Source of the DNA: Gammaproteobacteria bacterium
GTDB lineage: Bacteria; Pseudomonadota; Gammaproteobacteria; UWMA-0217
Length of the DNA stretch: 6,490 nt
NCBI GenBank assembly: GCA_027031685.1
Contig: JALVPS010000097.1
Coordinates: forward strand, 1-6,490
Direction: 5' to 3'
The position numbers and the translations under genes are program-made. The stretch's first letter is position 1. Each line of letters starts with the position of its first letter. Below are positions 5,335-6,490 of the stretch, piece by piece. The notes under the pieces were generated by a model. It worked only from the letters and a program-made list of their open reading frames with translations, did not search any database and was not told the DNA's origin.

Positions 5335-6490
5335 TCAGACGGAGGCCGCGTCCGCCGGCGCCGCCCCGTTCCCCTCGCTTGCCAGGTGCAGCATCTCGCC
5401 GGCGTGGCGGCGCGTCTGCTCCGTGATGATGCTGCCGCCCAGCATGCGGGCGATCTCCTCCACCCGTTCCTCGCTCGACAGGCGGCGCAGGGTAGTGACC
5501 GTGTGGTCGGCACTGCGTGTCTTGGCCACCTGGTAGTGTTGGTGACCATAGGCCGCCACCTGCGGCAGGTGGGTGACGCAGAACACCTGGCAACGCTCGC
5601 CCAGGGCGCGCAGTTGGTGGCCCACGGCATCGGCCACGGCGCCACCGATGCCGGTGTCCACCTCGTCGAAGATGAGCGTGGGCAGCTGCATCTGCTGCGC
5701 GGCGATGAGCTGGATGGCCAGGCTGATGCGCGACAGCTCGCCGCCCGAGGCCACCTTGGCCAGCGGGCGCGTCGGCTGGCCCGGGTTGGCGCTCACCAGG
5801 AACTGCACCTGCTCCAGTCCCCAGGCGCGCCGCTCGCCCGGCGCCAGCGGCTGCAGGGCCACCTCGAAGCGGCCGCCCTCCATGCCCAGCGTCTGCATGG
5901 CCGCGGTGATGGCCGCCGCCAGCGTCTCGGCGGCGGCGCGGCGCCGCGCGCCGATGTCCGCCGCCAGGCGGTCGTAGGCCTCGGTGGCCTGCAGCAGCTC
6001 GGCCTCCAGCGCCTCCAGACTGTTCTCCGGCCCTTCCAGACGGGCCAGCTCGTCCCGCATGCGCTGCAGGCGGGACGGCAGCGCCTCGGGCTGGGTGTGG
6101 TGCTTGCGGGCCAGCTCGTGGGCACGCGCCAGGCGCGCCTCTACCTCGGCCAGCCGCGCGGGGTCCGACTCCAGCCGGCCGGCCAGCTCGCGCAGGCCGG
6201 TCACCGCCTCCTCGATCTGGATGCGCGCCTGCCCCAGCAGCTCGGCCGGGGCGGTGAAGTCACCATCCAGGGCGCTGGCTTCATCCAGGCGGCCGAGGAG
6301 GGCGTTGAGCCGTTCGTACACGCTGCCTTCGTCGGCCTCGTACAACGCTTGCAGGGTCTCGGCAGCGATGGTCCGCAGCCGGTCGGCATTGGCCAGCCGA
6401 TGCAGCTCATCGTCCAGCCGTTCGATCTCGCCTTCCCGCAGGGCCAGTTCCTCCAGCTCGCCGATCTGGAACTTGAGCAGGTCGATGCGC
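5335..6490 (-). CDS. recN: DNA repair ATPase RecN, C-terminal two thirds (5' end beyond the window)
   Basis: The gene enters from the right edge and ends at the stop on 5337-5335; 384 complete codons are visible of the roughly 555 usual for the family. RecN is an SMC-like ATPase of the SOS response that acts in double-strand break repair. The visible part begins near RIDLLKFQIGELEEL, a conserved region in the first coiled-coil arm, and continues through Leu/Glu/Arg/Ala-rich coiled coil to about 5930. The C-terminal ATPase half follows: the ABC signature VASGGELSRISLAIQ (about 5754-5710), Walker B TLIFDEVDTGIGG (about 5679-5641) with D and E at its end, and the switch-histidine region CVTHLPQVAAYG (about 5580-5545). 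Walker A lies beyond the edge. The frame is open through 6490, so the TTG at 6345 is internal. No LexA box can be checked, since the promoter is outside. Confidence 0.96.
   Translation of the reverse strand, partial: RIDLLKFQIGELEELALREGEIERLDDELHRLANADRLRTIAAETLQALYEADEGSVYERLNALLGRLDEASALDGDFTAPAELLGQARIQIEEAVTGLRELAGRLESDPARLAEVEARLARAHELARKHHTQPEALPSRLQRMRDELARLEGPENSLEALEAELLQATEAYDRLAADIGARRRAAAETLAAAITAAMQTLGMEGGRFEVALQPLAPGERRAWGLEQVQFLVSANPGQPTRPLAKVASGGELSRISLAIQLIAAQQMQLPTLIFDEVDTGIGGAVADAVGHQLRALGERCQVFCVTHLPQVAAYGHQHYQVAKTRSADHTVTTLRRLSSEERVEEIARMLGGSIITEQTRRHAGEMLHLASEGNGAAPADAASV

Noticed and set aside
5326..5342. Hairpin CCGTC-N7-GACGG between the fur and recN stops as a bidirectional terminator
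   Set aside because: The stem is only 5 bp, includes the recN stop region and has no T-tract on either side, so it is too weak to call.
4818..5645. A 275-codon open frame on the - strand opposite fur and the recN end
   Set aside because: It lies across fur and the end of recN, both well supported, and has no family resemblance of its own.

Overview
The window is about 6.5 kb of GC-rich, densely packed bacterial chromosome. Gene content and order point to a gammaproteobacterium, probably an Ectothiorhodospiraceae/Chromatiales-like or Pseudomonas-like lineage; this placement is inferred from gene order and protein resemblance recalled from memory, not from a search. There are no insertion sequences, tRNAs, rRNAs or CRISPR arrays, and nothing looks recently acquired.

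Left part (1-1568, + strand): the C-terminal end of a SAM-dependent methyltransferase resembling E. coli YafS, then rnhA (RNase HI) and dnaQ (proofreading subunit of DNA polymerase III). The three genes overlap or abut and read as one unit. This matches the yafS-rnhA-dnaQ neighbourhood of E. coli, but here rnhA and dnaQ run in the same direction.

Right part (1587-6490): a conserved block equivalent to smpB-ratA-rnfH-bamE-fur-recN of Pseudomonas (E. coli has the same block without fur). smpB is on the - strand. ratA and rnfH are on the +, bamE on the -, fur on the +, and recN on the - running off the right edge. The addition here is a sodium-coupled transporter of the neurotransmitter:sodium symporter (LeuT/SLC6) family, placed between smpB and ratA and sharing one base with the ratA start.

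The only sizeable non-coding stretch (4268-4482, between the convergent rnfH and bamE) is not empty. It holds a perfect CRP-type palindrome (TGTGA-N6-TCACA), a TATAAA -10 element placed so that the palindrome centre falls at -41.5 (class II activation geometry), about 80 nt of potentially self-pairing sequence, and a textbook intrinsic terminator. Together these suggest an undescribed CRP-activated small RNA of about 100 nt, the best candidate for something new in the window.

Other points of note are a Fur protein with no cysteine at all, a smpB -10 box that would start the transcript on the A of the ATG (leaderless mRNA), and overlapping, nearly palindromic -10 boxes driving bamE and fur apart. 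Most genes are housekeeping functions: genome maintenance (rnhA, dnaQ, recN), ribosome rescue (smpB), outer-membrane assembly (bamE) and metal control (fur).
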